DNA of 64,000 nt, from assembly GCF_013623775.1 (NCBI RefSeq), contig NZ_JABFAM010000006.1, positions 406,100 to 470,099 on the forward strand. The letters run 5' to 3'. Of the stretch, positions 1-7,650 are shown piece by piece. The position numbers were made by a program, and so were the translations under genes. The notes beneath the pieces are model-generated. The model saw only the letters and a program-made list of their open reading frames with translations, searched no databases and had not been told where the DNA came from. The stretch is from Rufibacter sp. XAAS-G3-1. GTDB lineage: Bacteria > Bacteroidota > Bacteroidia > Cytophagales > Hymenobacteraceae. The number at the start of each line of letters is the position of its first letter. Position 1 is the first letter of the stretch.

Positions 1-1
1 G

Positions 2-97
2 TTGCTGGACGCCATGCGCCAGGAGGAAGCCCAATACCTGCAACAGGTACCGCGCAGTAAAACAAAGCAAGCCGATAAAAACGCGCCTGACTGGTAG
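2..97 (+). CDS. C-terminal tail of a cut-off gene, possibly a BatC/BatE-like TPR protein
   Basis: The frame from base 2 is open to a TAG at 95-97 and encodes about 31 residues; the gene starts outside the window. The tail begins LLDAMRQEEAQYLQQ and ends in a basic stretch followed by NAPDW. Bacteroidota BatC/BatE tetratricopeptide proteins of the aerotolerance operon often finish with a similar Leu-Leu-(D/E)-Ala...Glu-Glu segment, a Lys-rich linker and Asp-Trp, so that family is the best guess. This is from memory of the family, and the fragment is too short to prove it. A strong perfect hairpin follows within 5 nt of the stop, consistent with the end of a transcription unit. Confidence 0.45.
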   Translation: MLDAMRQEEAQYLQQVPRSKTKQADKNAPDW

Positions 98-110
98 TAG
101 ATTTGCTGTT

Positions 111-146
111 GTTTTGAGGCTGTTTTCCTGAAAACAGCCTCAAAAC
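111..146. repeat. 36-nt hairpin repeat, perfect copy
   Basis: Core arms GTTTTGAGGCTGTTTTC and GAAAACAGCCTCAAAAC flank a CT loop. Pairing continues outward without mismatch, giving 26-bp arms over 102-155. Lying 5 nt after a stop codon it may also act as a terminator, though no T-run follows. Confidence 0.9.
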
Positions 147-196
147 AACAGCAAAGAGTTCTTCACATTCTGTGTTGAAGTTTGACTACCGCACCT

Positions 197-232
197 GTTT
201 TCAGCCCGTTTTTCATAAAACAGGCTGAAAAC
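197..232. repeat. 36-nt hairpin repeat
   Basis: Left arm GTTTTCAGCCCGTTTT, right arm AAAACAGGCTGAAAAC; one internal mismatch, no extended outer pairing. Confidence 0.85.
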
Positions 233-455
233 CACACCACACCTTGACGCGTTTATTCCCCATGGAAGAGAGTTTTCCAGCGTAAACGCATGTTCCTGCG
301 TTTATATGAATTACTCAGAACTCATTCAACCTAACAAGCGTTTGGTTATTTACGACAGAAAAAGTAACTTCAACCCGACAATCTAAAAAACACTACTGAT
401 AGGCAGATATTAGAAATCTGTGTCAGTCTTTATTTTGACCAAAAAGCTGTTTAGG

Positions 456-491
456 GTTTTATGCCTGTTTTTATAAAAGTAGCCTAAAAAA
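456..491. repeat. 36-nt hairpin repeat, degenerate
   Basis: Left arm GTTTTATGCCTGTTTT pairs imperfectly with AAAAGTAGCCTAAAAAA. Confidence 0.65.
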
Positions 492-535
492 GAGGTATGG
501 GCGGATGCTTGCGGCAGCGTATAAGTAAACCTCTT

Positions 536-569
536 GTTTTTGGCTTGTTTCATATAAATAGCCAAAAGC
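536..569. repeat. 34-nt hairpin repeat variant
   Basis: GTTTTTGGCTTGTTT pairs with AAATAGCCAAAAGC. It is two bases short of the family length and abuts the independent hairpin at 569-598. Confidence 0.65.
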
Positions 570-682
570 TCTGGTGCAAACGGAAGCTTGCACCAGAGTT
601 CTTGCCCTAACTGCCTATTAATGAAGAACTCTAAACAGGTTCCAATTTTGATTTTTTATCATACCATAAGCATTGATACGCA

Positions 683-1885
683 ATGGAAAGCACAAGCAGC
701 AATAGAATAAAAGAAGTGTACGTAATCTCGGCCGTGAGAACTCCCATCGGGAGTTTTGGCGGGGCTTTGGCAAGTTTAACCGCGCCGCAGTTGGGCGCTA
801 TTGCCATCAAAGGTGCTTTGGAAAAAGCCGGGGTTGACAAAAGTCTGGTACAAGAAGTGATCATGGGCAACGTATTGTCGGCGAACGTGGGGCAGGCTCC
901 CGCGCGGCAGGCAGCCATTGGCGCCGGATTAGGATACGAAGTGGAATGCACCACCATCAACAAAGTGTGCGCCTCGGGCTCCAAAGCCATCATGTTCGCC
1001 TCCCAGGCCATCATGCTGGGCCACAAAGACATCATTGTGGCGGGCGGCATGGAAAGCATGTCTAACGTGCCGTACTATCTGGACAAAGCCCGTTTCGGGG
1101 CGAAGATGGGCCACGGACAGATGATTGACGGCTTGGTGAAAGACGGCCTTTGGGATGTCTACAATGACTACCACATGGGCAGCGCCGCCGAAAACACCGC
1201 CCGTGAGCTAGGTATCACCCGCGAGATGCAGGATGAATACGCCATCAGCTCGTACCGCAAATCGGCGGAGGCCGCCAAAGCCGGTTTCCTGAAAGACGAG
1301 ATTGTGCCCGTGGAGATTCCGCAGCGCGGCAAAGACTCCATCTTCATCACCGATGACGAGGAATACAGCAAAGTGAACTTCGAGAAAATTCCCGGTTTAC
1401 GGCCTGTTTTTGAAAAAGAAGGCACCGTGACGGCCGCCAACGCTTCTACTTTGAACGACGGGGCTGCCGCCCTGTTGCTCATGAGCAGAGAGAAAGCCGA
1501 GGAACTGGGCCTCAAACCCATCGCCAAAATCCTGGGCTTCGCCGATGCCGAGCAGGAGCCGAAATGGTTTACCACCACGCCGGCTTTAGCCATTCCGAAG
1601 GCGTTGAAAGTATCTGGCGTGTCGCCGTCTGAGGTTGATTTCTACGAGATAAACGAAGCGTTCTCGGTGGTTTCGCTGGCCAACAACCAAAAATTGGGCT
1701 TGGAAGGCGGCAACGTGAACGTGTACGGCGGCGCCGTGTCGTTGGGCCACCCGCTGGGGGCCTCCGGGGCCCGTATTGTCACCACGCTCATCAACGTACT
1801 GCACAAGAAAAACGGCAAAATCGGTGTAACCGGCATCTGCAACGGCGGCGGCGGGGCCTCGGCCATTGTGCTGGAGCGCATGTAA
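683..1885 (+). CDS. Thiolase (acetyl-CoA C-acetyltransferase/acyltransferase)
   Basis: A 400-residue thiolase, the usual length for the family. It carries the acyl-accepting Cys96 in NKVCASGSKA, the NEAFSVV loop near 323, His356 in GHPLGASGAR and the second catalytic Cys386 in GICNGGGG. Thiolases condense two acetyl-CoA to acetoacetyl-CoA or cleave 3-ketoacyl-CoA. The GGMESMSNVPYY segment resembles the short-chain (AtoB/PhaA-type) group, but degradative FadA-like activity is not excluded. It appears to be a single-gene unit with its own intrinsic terminator at 1910-1941. The ATG gives a 7-residue N-terminal extension before the conserved EVYVISAVRTPIG start. Confidence 0.95.
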   Translation: MESTSSNRIKEVYVISAVRTPIGSFGGALASLTAPQLGAIAIKGALEKAGVDKSLVQEVIMGNVLSANVGQAPARQAAIGAGLGYEVECTTINKVCASGSKAIMFASQAIMLGHKDIIVAGGMESMSNVPYYLDKARFGAKMGHGQMIDGLVKDGLWDVYNDYHMGSAAENTARELGITREMQDEYAISSYRKSAEAAKAGFLKDEIVPVEIPQRGKDSIFITDDEEYSKVNFEKIPGLRPVFEKEGTVTAANASTLNDGAAALLLMSREKAEELGLKPIAKILGFADAEQEPKWFTTTPALAIPKALKVSGVSPSEVDFYEINEAFSVVSLANNQKLGLEGGNVNVYGGAVSLGHPLGASGARIVTTLINVLHKKNGKIGVTGICNGGGGASAIVLERM

Positions 1886-1909
1886 TCCTTTTTGAACTAT
1901 ACTAATTCT

Positions 1910-1941
1910 AAAAAGCCTTACGTTAGAAGTAAGGCTTTTTT
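1910..1941 (+). terminator. Intrinsic terminator of the thiolase gene
   Basis: 12-bp perfect stem AAAAAGCCTTAC / GTAAGGCTTTTT with a 7-nt loop, followed by more T. Confidence 0.9.
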
Positions 1942-1956
1942 TATTGTTTTGCATCC

Positions 1957-3273
1957 ATGAAAAGGATTCTGTTTCTAGTTGCGTTTCTGTTGTTGAACCT
2001 AGGGCTTCGGTTGGAGGCACAGGCCCAAATGCGCGTAGTCACCTATCATGACTCCCTGCAATCGGCGGTCAAAGAAGTGTACTTTATCAAAGCCAACCCA
2101 GACACCGTCATGCACGGCTATTACCGCAAGTACTATCCTACCGGCCAACTGGAAGCGATGGTAAAAGTAGTCGAGGGCAAACGCGACAGTCTCTACACCG
2201 AGTTCTTTGCGGATGGCAAACCCAAACTGACCGTCCCTTATAAAGACGGTAAAAAGAATGGCCCTTTCTCTGCCAACTACCCCAACGGCCACAAACTACA
2301 GGAAGGCCAATACGCGAACGACCTGCAAAACGGCCCTTTCAGAAGCTACCATGAAAACGGCCAACTGAAACAAGAAGCCACCTTTGTAGACGGTTTCCCC
2401 GAAGGCTCCGTGAAAGAATATTTCCCCAACGGCAAGCTGAAGTCAGAAATCACCTACACGCGCAAAGCACAGAGCGGCGTAGCCCGCACCTTTCACCCCA
2501 ACGGCGAAAAGGAATCTGAGGCCAATTACCGCAACGGCATGCTTGCAGGCGGCTACCACACCTTCTATGACAACGGCCAACTGGAAACCGAAACCATCAG
2601 CGACGACCCCAGCAAACCAGCACAGCTTAAAACCTATTACCGCTCAGGCAAACTCATGACCGAAGGCAGCGTAGTGGCGGGCAAGCCCGATGGCCCTTCG
2701 GTCTCCTACTATGAAAACGGACAGCGCCGCGGCACCCTCACCTACAGCAAAGGCGTCCGCGTAGGGTTGGCCCAGGCCTTTGACGAGAACGGAAAACTTC
2801 AGCAGGAAATCCGTTACAGCAACAACGAGCGTGACCGCAAAATCACCCGCTTCTATCCGTCCGGGGCCATCGCCGCCCAGGAGGAATTCAAGGATAACAA
2901 ACCCGTAGGCACCTGGCAGGAATTCTACGAGAACAAGCAACTGAAAACCACTGAACCTTACAAAAACGGCAGAATCACCGGCGAGCGCCTCACTTACCAC
3001 GACAACGGCCAGGTTGCATCCAAAGCCACGTACCTGAACGGGAAGGTTGTGAGTACGCTTATCACCTATTTCCCCTCGGGCAAAGTAAAATCAGAGACCC
3101 TATACAAAGACGGCCTCCGCTACGGCACCTTCAAACAGCTCTACGAGAACGGCAAAACCGAAATGGCCGGCACCTATAGAAACAACCGCGAGACCGGCAC
3201 CTGGACGTACTTTGACGAGAACGGCAAACAGCTGAAAAAAGTAGAATACCGCAACGGACAGGTGGTGAAGTAG
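1957..3273 (+). CDS. Secreted MORN-variant/YwqK-like repeat protein
   Basis: 438 residues beginning with a signal peptide (KR, a hydrophobic run, then AQAQ at about residue 24). The rest is a tandem array of roughly 22-24-residue units of the type YYxNGQLKxExxYxxGxxxG, at least a dozen in all. This is the MORN-variant repeat that databases file under 'toxin-antitoxin system YwqK family antitoxin'. That label is historical; nothing here indicates a toxin, and no toxin gene is adjacent. The repeats fold into a beta-rich solenoid. Function is unknown; cell-envelope or periplasmic location is inferred from the signal peptide. A tandem TTGTTAG-type simple repeat follows the stop (3272-3310). Confidence 0.85.
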   Translation: MKRILFLVAFLLLNLGLRLEAQAQMRVVTYHDSLQSAVKEVYFIKANPDTVMHGYYRKYYPTGQLEAMVKVVEGKRDSLYTEFFADGKPKLTVPYKDGKKNGPFSANYPNGHKLQEGQYANDLQNGPFRSYHENGQLKQEATFVDGFPEGSVKEYFPNGKLKSEITYTRKAQSGVARTFHPNGEKESEANYRNGMLAGGYHTFYDNGQLETETISDDPSKPAQLKTYYRSGKLMTEGSVVAGKPDGPSVSYYENGQRRGTLTYSKGVRVGLAQAFDENGKLQQEIRYSNNERDRKITRFYPSGAIAAQEEFKDNKPVGTWQEFYENKQLKTTEPYKNGRITGERLTYHDNGQVASKATYLNGKVVSTLITYFPSGKVKSETLYKDGLRYGTFKQLYENGKTEMAGTYRNNRETGTWTYFDENGKQLKKVEYRNGQVVK

Positions 3274-3310
3274 TTGTTAGTTGTTAGTTGTTAGTGGTTA
3301 GTTGTTGATT

Positions 3311-3384
3311 TGTAGGGGCAATCCCTTGTGGTTGCCCTTGGCTAGACGCACCGTTTAGGGCAACCACAAGGGATTGCCCCTACA
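3311..3384. repeat. Perfect 27-bp inverted repeat, GGGGCAA...GGTTGCCC family
   Basis: Arms at 3311-3337 and 3358-3384 are perfectly complementary and are separated by a 20-nt spacer. The arms contain GTAGGGGCAATCCCTTG and TGGTTGCCC. A diverged relative with a much longer interior lies at 34131-34289. Intergenic repeats of this kind occur in several phyla; neither copy contains an ORF. Confidence 0.9.
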
Positions 3385-3404
3385 CCCTGCAATTCAACCT
3401 CACC

Positions 3405-3440
3405 CTTTTCCATCTGATTTTCAGAAAACAAGCCAAAAAC
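3405..3440. repeat. 36-nt hairpin repeat, left arm decayed
   Basis: The right half TTTTCAGAAAACAAGCC plus AAAAAC fits the family; the left half (CTTTTCCATCTGA) is diverged. Confidence 0.55.
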
Positions 3441-3473
3441 AGCCGAACAACCGTTAGGAACACGCACAAAAAA

Positions 3474-3505
3474 TTTCGCCTATTCCGTTTTACGCCGTAC
3501 TTTAG
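3474..3505 (+). promoter_or_regulatory. Candidate promoter of the biotin operon
   Basis: TTTC (3474-3477), 20 nt, then TACTTTAG (3498-3505), a one-base departure from the Bacteroidota -7 consensus TAnnTTTG at each box. The predicted start near 3512 leaves a leader of about 20 nt before bioB. Confidence 0.45.
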
Positions 3506-3530
3506 GCGTCTAAACTAGACTACTCAGACT

Positions 3531-4568
3531 ATGACGGACGCTCTGAACACCGCCCCTCTCCGCACGGATTGGAACATGGATGAAATTCGCGCCATCTACT
3601 ATACACCGGTGTTGGAACTCATTGTAGCAGCCTCACAGGTACACCAACAATTTCAGGCAACCGGCGAAGTGCAGGTTTGCACCTTGCTTTCAGTGAAAAC
3701 CGGGGGCTGCCCCGAAGATTGCGCGTACTGCCCACAGGCGGCCCGTTACCACACCGGCGTTCAGGCGCACAAGCTTCTGAGCAACGAGGTAGTGCTGGAC
3801 GCGGCCCGCCAAGCCAAAGAAGGCGGTTCTACCCGTTTCTGCATGGGCGCTGCCTGGCGAGAGGTGCGCGACAACCGTGACTTTGACCGCGTACTGGAAA
3901 TGGTGGAAGGCGTAAATGAGATGGGTCTGGAAGTTTGCTGCACCCTAGGAATGGTCAACGAGTACCAGGCCGAACGTCTGAAACAGGCCGGTCTCTACGC
4001 CTACAACCACAACCTGGACACTTCAGAGGAAAACTACAGCAACATCATCACCACCCGTACCTACGGCGACCGTCTGGGCACCCTTGAGAACGTGCGCAAA
4101 GCCGGTATCTCGGTGTGTAGCGGTGGTATCATTGGTTTGGGCGAAACCGACGAAGACCGTATTGCCATGCTGCACGTGCTCAGCAACCTGCCGCAGCACC
4201 CAGAAAGCGTGCCGGTGAATGCGCTGGTACCGGTAGAAGGAACCCCTTTAGCCGAGCAACCACGCGTGAGCGTTTGGGAAATGGTGCGCATGATTGCCAC
4301 GGCCCGTATTCTCATGCCCAAGACCATGGTTCGTTTATCGGCGGGAAGACAGGAAATGCCGGTGAGCGAGCAGGCGCTTTGCTTTTTGGCGGGAGCTAAC
4401 TCCATCTTCTCCGGTGATAAACTCTTGACTACGCCTAACCCCGGCTTTGCCGATGATAAAGCCATGTTTGAGTTGCTGGGGTTGAATCCGCGTAAATCTT
4501 TCAAGGCCGAGACTTCCTGCGGCGGAACGGTGAGTGTTCCCGCGGAAGCTGCACTTGCAGCCGAATAA
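3531..4568 (+). CDS. bioB: Biotin synthase
   Basis: 345-residue radical-SAM enzyme that inserts sulfur into dethiobiotin, the last step of biotin synthesis. The [4Fe-4S] SAM-cluster cysteines are Cys60, Cys64 and Cys67 in [12 protein letters not shown]. Other family signatures include [15 protein letters not shown] and the SAGRQEM stretch near the C-terminus that helps form the second cluster pocket. Length is normal. It is first in a same-strand run with bioF starting 9 nt after its stop. The extra C-terminal Ala/Glu-rich tail is unremarkable. Confidence 0.98.
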   Translation: MTDALNTAPLRTDWNMDEIRAIYYTPVLELIVAASQVHQQFQATGEVQVCTLLSVKTGGCPEDCAYCPQAARYHTGVQAHKLLSNEVVLDAARQAKEGGSTRFCMGAAWREVRDNRDFDRVLEMVEGVNEMGLEVCCTLGMVNEYQAERLKQAGLYAYNHNLDTSEENYSNIITTRTYGDRLGTLENVRKAGISVCSGGIIGLGETDEDRIAMLHVLSNLPQHPESVPVNALVPVEGTPLAEQPRVSVWEMVRMIATARILMPKTMVRLSAGRQEMPVSEQALCFLAGANSIFSGDKLLTTPNPGFADDKAMFELLGLNPRKSFKAETSCGGTVSVPAEAALAAE

Positions 4569-4577
4569 GCCGCAGCC

Positions 4578-5741
4578 ATGAAGGTGCCGGAACGTCTGTT
4601 GCGCCAATTAGAGGCCAGGAGCCAGAAGGGCATTCTGCGGAGTTTAACTTCCCCGGCTCCCGGCCTGGTAGATTTCAGTTCGAATGACTACCTGGGCTTG
4701 GCGGCCTCTGAGGTTCTGGCCCAACGCATCACGGAAGAGATTGGTCACACGCCTGCCCACGGAGCTACCGGCTCGAGGCTATTGAGCGGCAACACGCATT
4801 ATGCGCAGGAACTGGAAGAAGAACTCGCTCTTTTCCATGGTGCCGAGGCGGCCCTGCTGTTTAATTCCGGGTACGCGGCCAATTGCGGTTTCTTTTCGGC
4901 GGTTCCGCAGCGCGGCGATACCCTCTTTTATGACGAGGCCAGCCACGCCTCCATGAAAGAGGGAATCCGGCTCAGTTTCGCGCAGAGTTTTCCGTTTCGC
5001 CATAACGATGTGGAAGATTTGCAGAGGAAAGTGAAGCGGGCCCAGGGCGATGTGTACGTGGCCGTAGAGTCGCTCTACTCCATGGACGGTGACTTTGCGC
5101 CTCTCCTGGAATTGGTCACGTTGTGCCAGGAACAGGGCTTGTTTCTGGTGGTGGACGAGGCGCATTCCAACGGAATGTACGGCCAAAATGGTGAAGGCTT
5201 GGTTTCGGCCCTGAAACTGGAAGAACAGGTGTTTGCCCGGGTCATGACCTTTGGGAAAGCAATGGGTTGCCACGGGGCGGCGGTCATTGGCCCCAGGCAA
5301 CTGCAACAATTCCTATTGAATTTCAGCCGGCCTTTTATCTACACCACTGCCCTGCCGCTGGCTTCATTGGTGGCAATCAGGCAAGCGTACAGGTTACTGC
5401 CAGAACTCTCAACAGAACGGAGCCGGGTGCAGGAACTGTCAAATTATTACCAGTCGCTCACTCCAGACCTAAGCGTTTGGGCCCCGTTTTCCGGAAAACA
5501 GGCTCAAAACGGAAGTCCCATTCAGGCGTGGCAACTACCTAACCCGGTGGCTTTGCGGAATTTGGCCCAACGTATCCAAGCCTCGGGTTTTGACGTGCGG
5601 CCGGTCTTCAGCCCCACGGTTCGGGCGGGCAAAGAACGCCTGAGGCTGGTGCTGCACGCCTACAACACCCCCACGCAAGTACTAGAACTATGCAACCTCC
5701 TTCACCAGCACACCCCCAAAGATATTTCATTACGGGCATAG
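4578..5741 (+). CDS. bioF: 8-amino-7-oxononanoate synthase
   Basis: 387-residue PLP enzyme of the alpha-oxoamine synthase family; it condenses pimeloyl-ACP/CoA with L-alanine. Signatures are FSSNDYLGLA near the N-terminus, HGATGSRLLSGN, the VDEAHSNGMYG aspartate/histidine segment and the PLP lysine K227 in TFGKAMGCHGA. An in-frame copy of the 36-nt hairpin repeat occupies 5475-5510 and encodes part of VWAPFSGKQAQNG, just before the conserved SPIQ motif. The frame stays open and the downstream core is intact, so the enzyme is probably active. The 3' end overlaps bioD by 52 nt, suggesting translational coupling. Confidence 0.96.
   Translation: MKVPERLLRQLEARSQKGILRSLTSPAPGLVDFSSNDYLGLAASEVLAQRITEEIGHTPAHGATGSRLLSGNTHYAQELEEELALFHGAEAALLFNSGYAANCGFFSAVPQRGDTLFYDEASHASMKEGIRLSFAQSFPFRHNDVEDLQRKVKRAQGDVYVAVESLYSMDGDFAPLLELVTLCQEQGLFLVVDEAHSNGMYGQNGEGLVSALKLEEQVFARVMTFGKAMGCHGAAVIGPRQLQQFLLNFSRPFIYTTALPLASLVAIRQAYRLLPELSTERSRVQELSNYYQSLTPDLSVWAPFSGKQAQNGSPIQAWQLPNPVALRNLAQRIQASGFDVRPVFSPTVRAGKERLRLVLHAYNTPTQVLELCNLLHQHTPKDISLRA
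5475..5510. repeat. 36-nt hairpin repeat inside the bioF coding sequence
   Basis: GTTTGGGCCCCGTTTTC, CG loop, GAAAACAGGCTCAAAAC; 13 of 17 arm positions pair. It is translated in frame as part of BioF. Confidence 0.75.
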
Positions 5742-6343
5742 GCACCGATGTGGGTAAAACCATTGCGGCCGCCATCTTTACCGAAGCCCTGCGAGCCGAT
5801 TACTGGAAACCGGTGCAAGCCGGGAATCTGGAAGATTCGGATACGCACACCGTCCGCAGTCTAATCTCCAATACTCAAACTGTTTTCCACCCAGAGGCTT
5901 ACCGCCTGCAGATGCCTGCTTCTCCGCACACGGCCGCCGCGGCTGAGGGAATCCGGCTGTCTCTGGAGAAGATAGGTTTGCCATCCACCCAAAACAACCT
6001 GATTGTGGAGGGAGCCGGTGGCCTGATGGTGCCCTTGAACGAACGTGATTTGGTGCTGGACTTGATTCAGAAACTGCCTTTGGAAGTAGTACTGGTTTCC
6101 CGAAATTACCTAGGCAGCATCAATCATACGCTCATGGCGGTAGAGGTTCTGAAAAGCCGGAACATTCCAGTAGCAGGCATCCTCTTCAACGGAGAGCCAA
6201 ATGCTTCGTCAGAGGAATTTATTTTAAACTACTCCCAACTCCCGGCTTTCCCGCGCATTCGGCACGAAGAAAATATTGATCAGAATACGGTTTCGCGTTA
6301 TGCGCAGGGCCTTAGAGACTACTTTGAAAACCATGGACAATAG
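5690..6343 (+). CDS. bioD: Dethiobiotin synthetase
   Basis: 217 residues. It catalyses ATP-dependent ureido-ring closure on 7,8-diaminopelargonic acid. The N-terminal P-loop variant GIGTDVGKT (about residues 17-25) is the family hallmark, followed by YWKPVQAG and the VEGAGGLMVPLN motif near residue 107. It overlaps bioF upstream and the bioA start downstream (ATG at 6333 lies inside the last codons), giving a tightly packed operon. Confidence 0.96.
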   Translation: MQPPSPAHPQRYFITGIGTDVGKTIAAAIFTEALRADYWKPVQAGNLEDSDTHTVRSLISNTQTVFHPEAYRLQMPASPHTAAAAEGIRLSLEKIGLPSTQNNLIVEGAGGLMVPLNERDLVLDLIQKLPLEVVLVSRNYLGSINHTLMAVEVLKSRNIPVAGILFNGEPNASSEEFILNYSQLPAFPRIRHEENIDQNTVSRYAQGLRDYFENHGQ

Positions 6344-7619
6344 CCTTTCTAACCGCGACCAGTTGGTGAACTGGCACCCGTACACCCAAATGCAGACCGC
6401 TCCGCCTCCCATCGGGATTGCGCGCGGCCAAGGGGCGGTTCTTTACGCCGAGGATGGCAAAGAATACATTGACGCCGTTTCTTCGTGGTGGGTGAATATT
6501 CACGGGCACGCGCACCCGCACATCGCGGCGCGGGTGAGTGAGCAGTTGAGCACGCTGGAGCACGTCATTTTCGCGGGCTTTACCCATGCCCCGGCGGTGG
6601 AACTCTCTGAACGCCTTCTCCGGCTTCTGCCGCAAAACCAATCTAGGGTCTTTTACTCTGATAATGGCTCTACGGCCGTAGAGGTAGCCCTCAAGATGGC
6701 GCTCCAATACTGGTTCAACCAAGGAAAGGATAAAACCAAGATCATCGCTTTGGAAGGAAGTTACCACGGCGATACCTTCGGGGCCATGTCAGTGAGTGAG
6801 CGGTCTGTGTTTACCCGCCCGTTTCAGCAGTACCTGTTCGACGTGGAGTTTCTGCCCGTTCCGGTGCCCGGAAATGAGGAAGCAAGCTATGAGCACTTAG
6901 AAACGCTGCTTACCCGCCAAGACATCGCCGCCTTTGTGTTTGAGCCTTTGGTACTGGGAACGGCCGGAATGGTGATGTACTCCCCCGCCGTGTTAGATAA
7001 ACTGATGGAACTCTGCCGCAAAAACGGGGTACTCATCATCGCCGATGAAGTCATGACGGGGTTTGGCAGAACCGGCAAACGCTTCGCCTGTGATTACTTA
7101 ACCCAGCAACCCGATCTGATGTGCTTTTCCAAAGGGCTTACCGGCGGCACCATGGCTTTGGGCGTGACTACTTGTTCGCAGGAAATCTTTGCTTCGTTCC
7201 TGAGCGAAGACAAAACCAGGGCTTTCTTCCACGGCCATTCCTATACGGCCAATCCGGTCGCCTGCGCCGCTTCCCTGGCCAGCTTGGACTTGGTCGAAAA
7301 TGACCTGTTTTTAGAAAATCTGGACAGAATCAGTGGCTCCCATGCGGTCTTTGCCCAAAGCCTTTCAGGAAAACCAGGCATCAAGGCTTGCCGCCAAACG
7401 GGTACTATATTGGCTATTGAGTTTGAGGTAGGGCAAACCACGTATTTCCATTCCTTACGGGATCAATTGTATACGTTAGCGCTGGAAAACGGCGTGCTGC
7501 TTCGGCCTCTGGGGAATATTGTGTATGTGCTGCCGCCTTACTGCATTACTCAAACCCAACTGGAAAAAGTATACCAGGTGATGGAACAAATGCGCCAGTT
7601 GGTAGCGGGGTCGTTTTAG
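6333..7619 (+). CDS. bioA: Adenosylmethionine-8-amino-7-oxononanoate aminotransferase
   Basis: 428 residues from the ATG at 6333. The frame stays open to 6276, but MDNSLSNRDQLVNWHPYTQM is the normal BioA beginning. This is a class-III PLP aminotransferase that uses SAM as amino donor. Visible motifs are WHPYTQM, SSWWVNIHGHAHP, FYSDNGSTAVEVALKMA, the DEVMTGFGRTG aspartate region and the PLP lysine in CFSKGLTGG. It overlaps bioD by 11 nt. The stop codon lies inside a 36-nt hairpin repeat (7613-7648), so the last residues are repeat-derived. Confidence 0.96.
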   Translation: MDNSLSNRDQLVNWHPYTQMQTAPPPIGIARGQGAVLYAEDGKEYIDAVSSWWVNIHGHAHPHIAARVSEQLSTLEHVIFAGFTHAPAVELSERLLRLLPQNQSRVFYSDNGSTAVEVALKMALQYWFNQGKDKTKIIALEGSYHGDTFGAMSVSERSVFTRPFQQYLFDVEFLPVPVPGNEEASYEHLETLLTRQDIAAFVFEPLVLGTAGMVMYSPAVLDKLMELCRKNGVLIIADEVMTGFGRTGKRFACDYLTQQPDLMCFSKGLTGGTMALGVTTCSQEIFASFLSEDKTRAFFHGHSYTANPVACAASLASLDLVENDLFLENLDRISGSHAVFAQSLSGKPGIKACRQTGTILAIEFEVGQTTYFHSLRDQLYTLALENGVLLRPLGNIVYVLPPYCITQTQLEKVYQVMEQMRQLVAGSF

Positions 7620-7648
7620 CCTTGTTTTTAGAAAATTAGCCCAGAAAC
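7613..7648. repeat. 36-nt hairpin repeat overlapping the bioA stop
   Basis: GTTTTAGCCTTGTTTTTAG pairs imperfectly with AAAATTAGCCCAGAAAC. The bioA TAG is 7617-7619, and the next gene starts 3 nt after the repeat. Confidence 0.75.
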
Positions 7649-7650
7649 AG

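Larger units (their letters stand above)
98..682. other. Gene-free region with four 36-nt hairpin repeats
   Basis: No convincing ORF. It holds hairpin repeats at 111-146, 197-232, 456-491 and 536-569 and a separate perfect hairpin at 569-598 (11-bp arms starting CTCTGGTGC). The thiolase promoter should lie in the last 80 bases, but no clean -33/-7 pair is evident. Confidence 0.7.
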
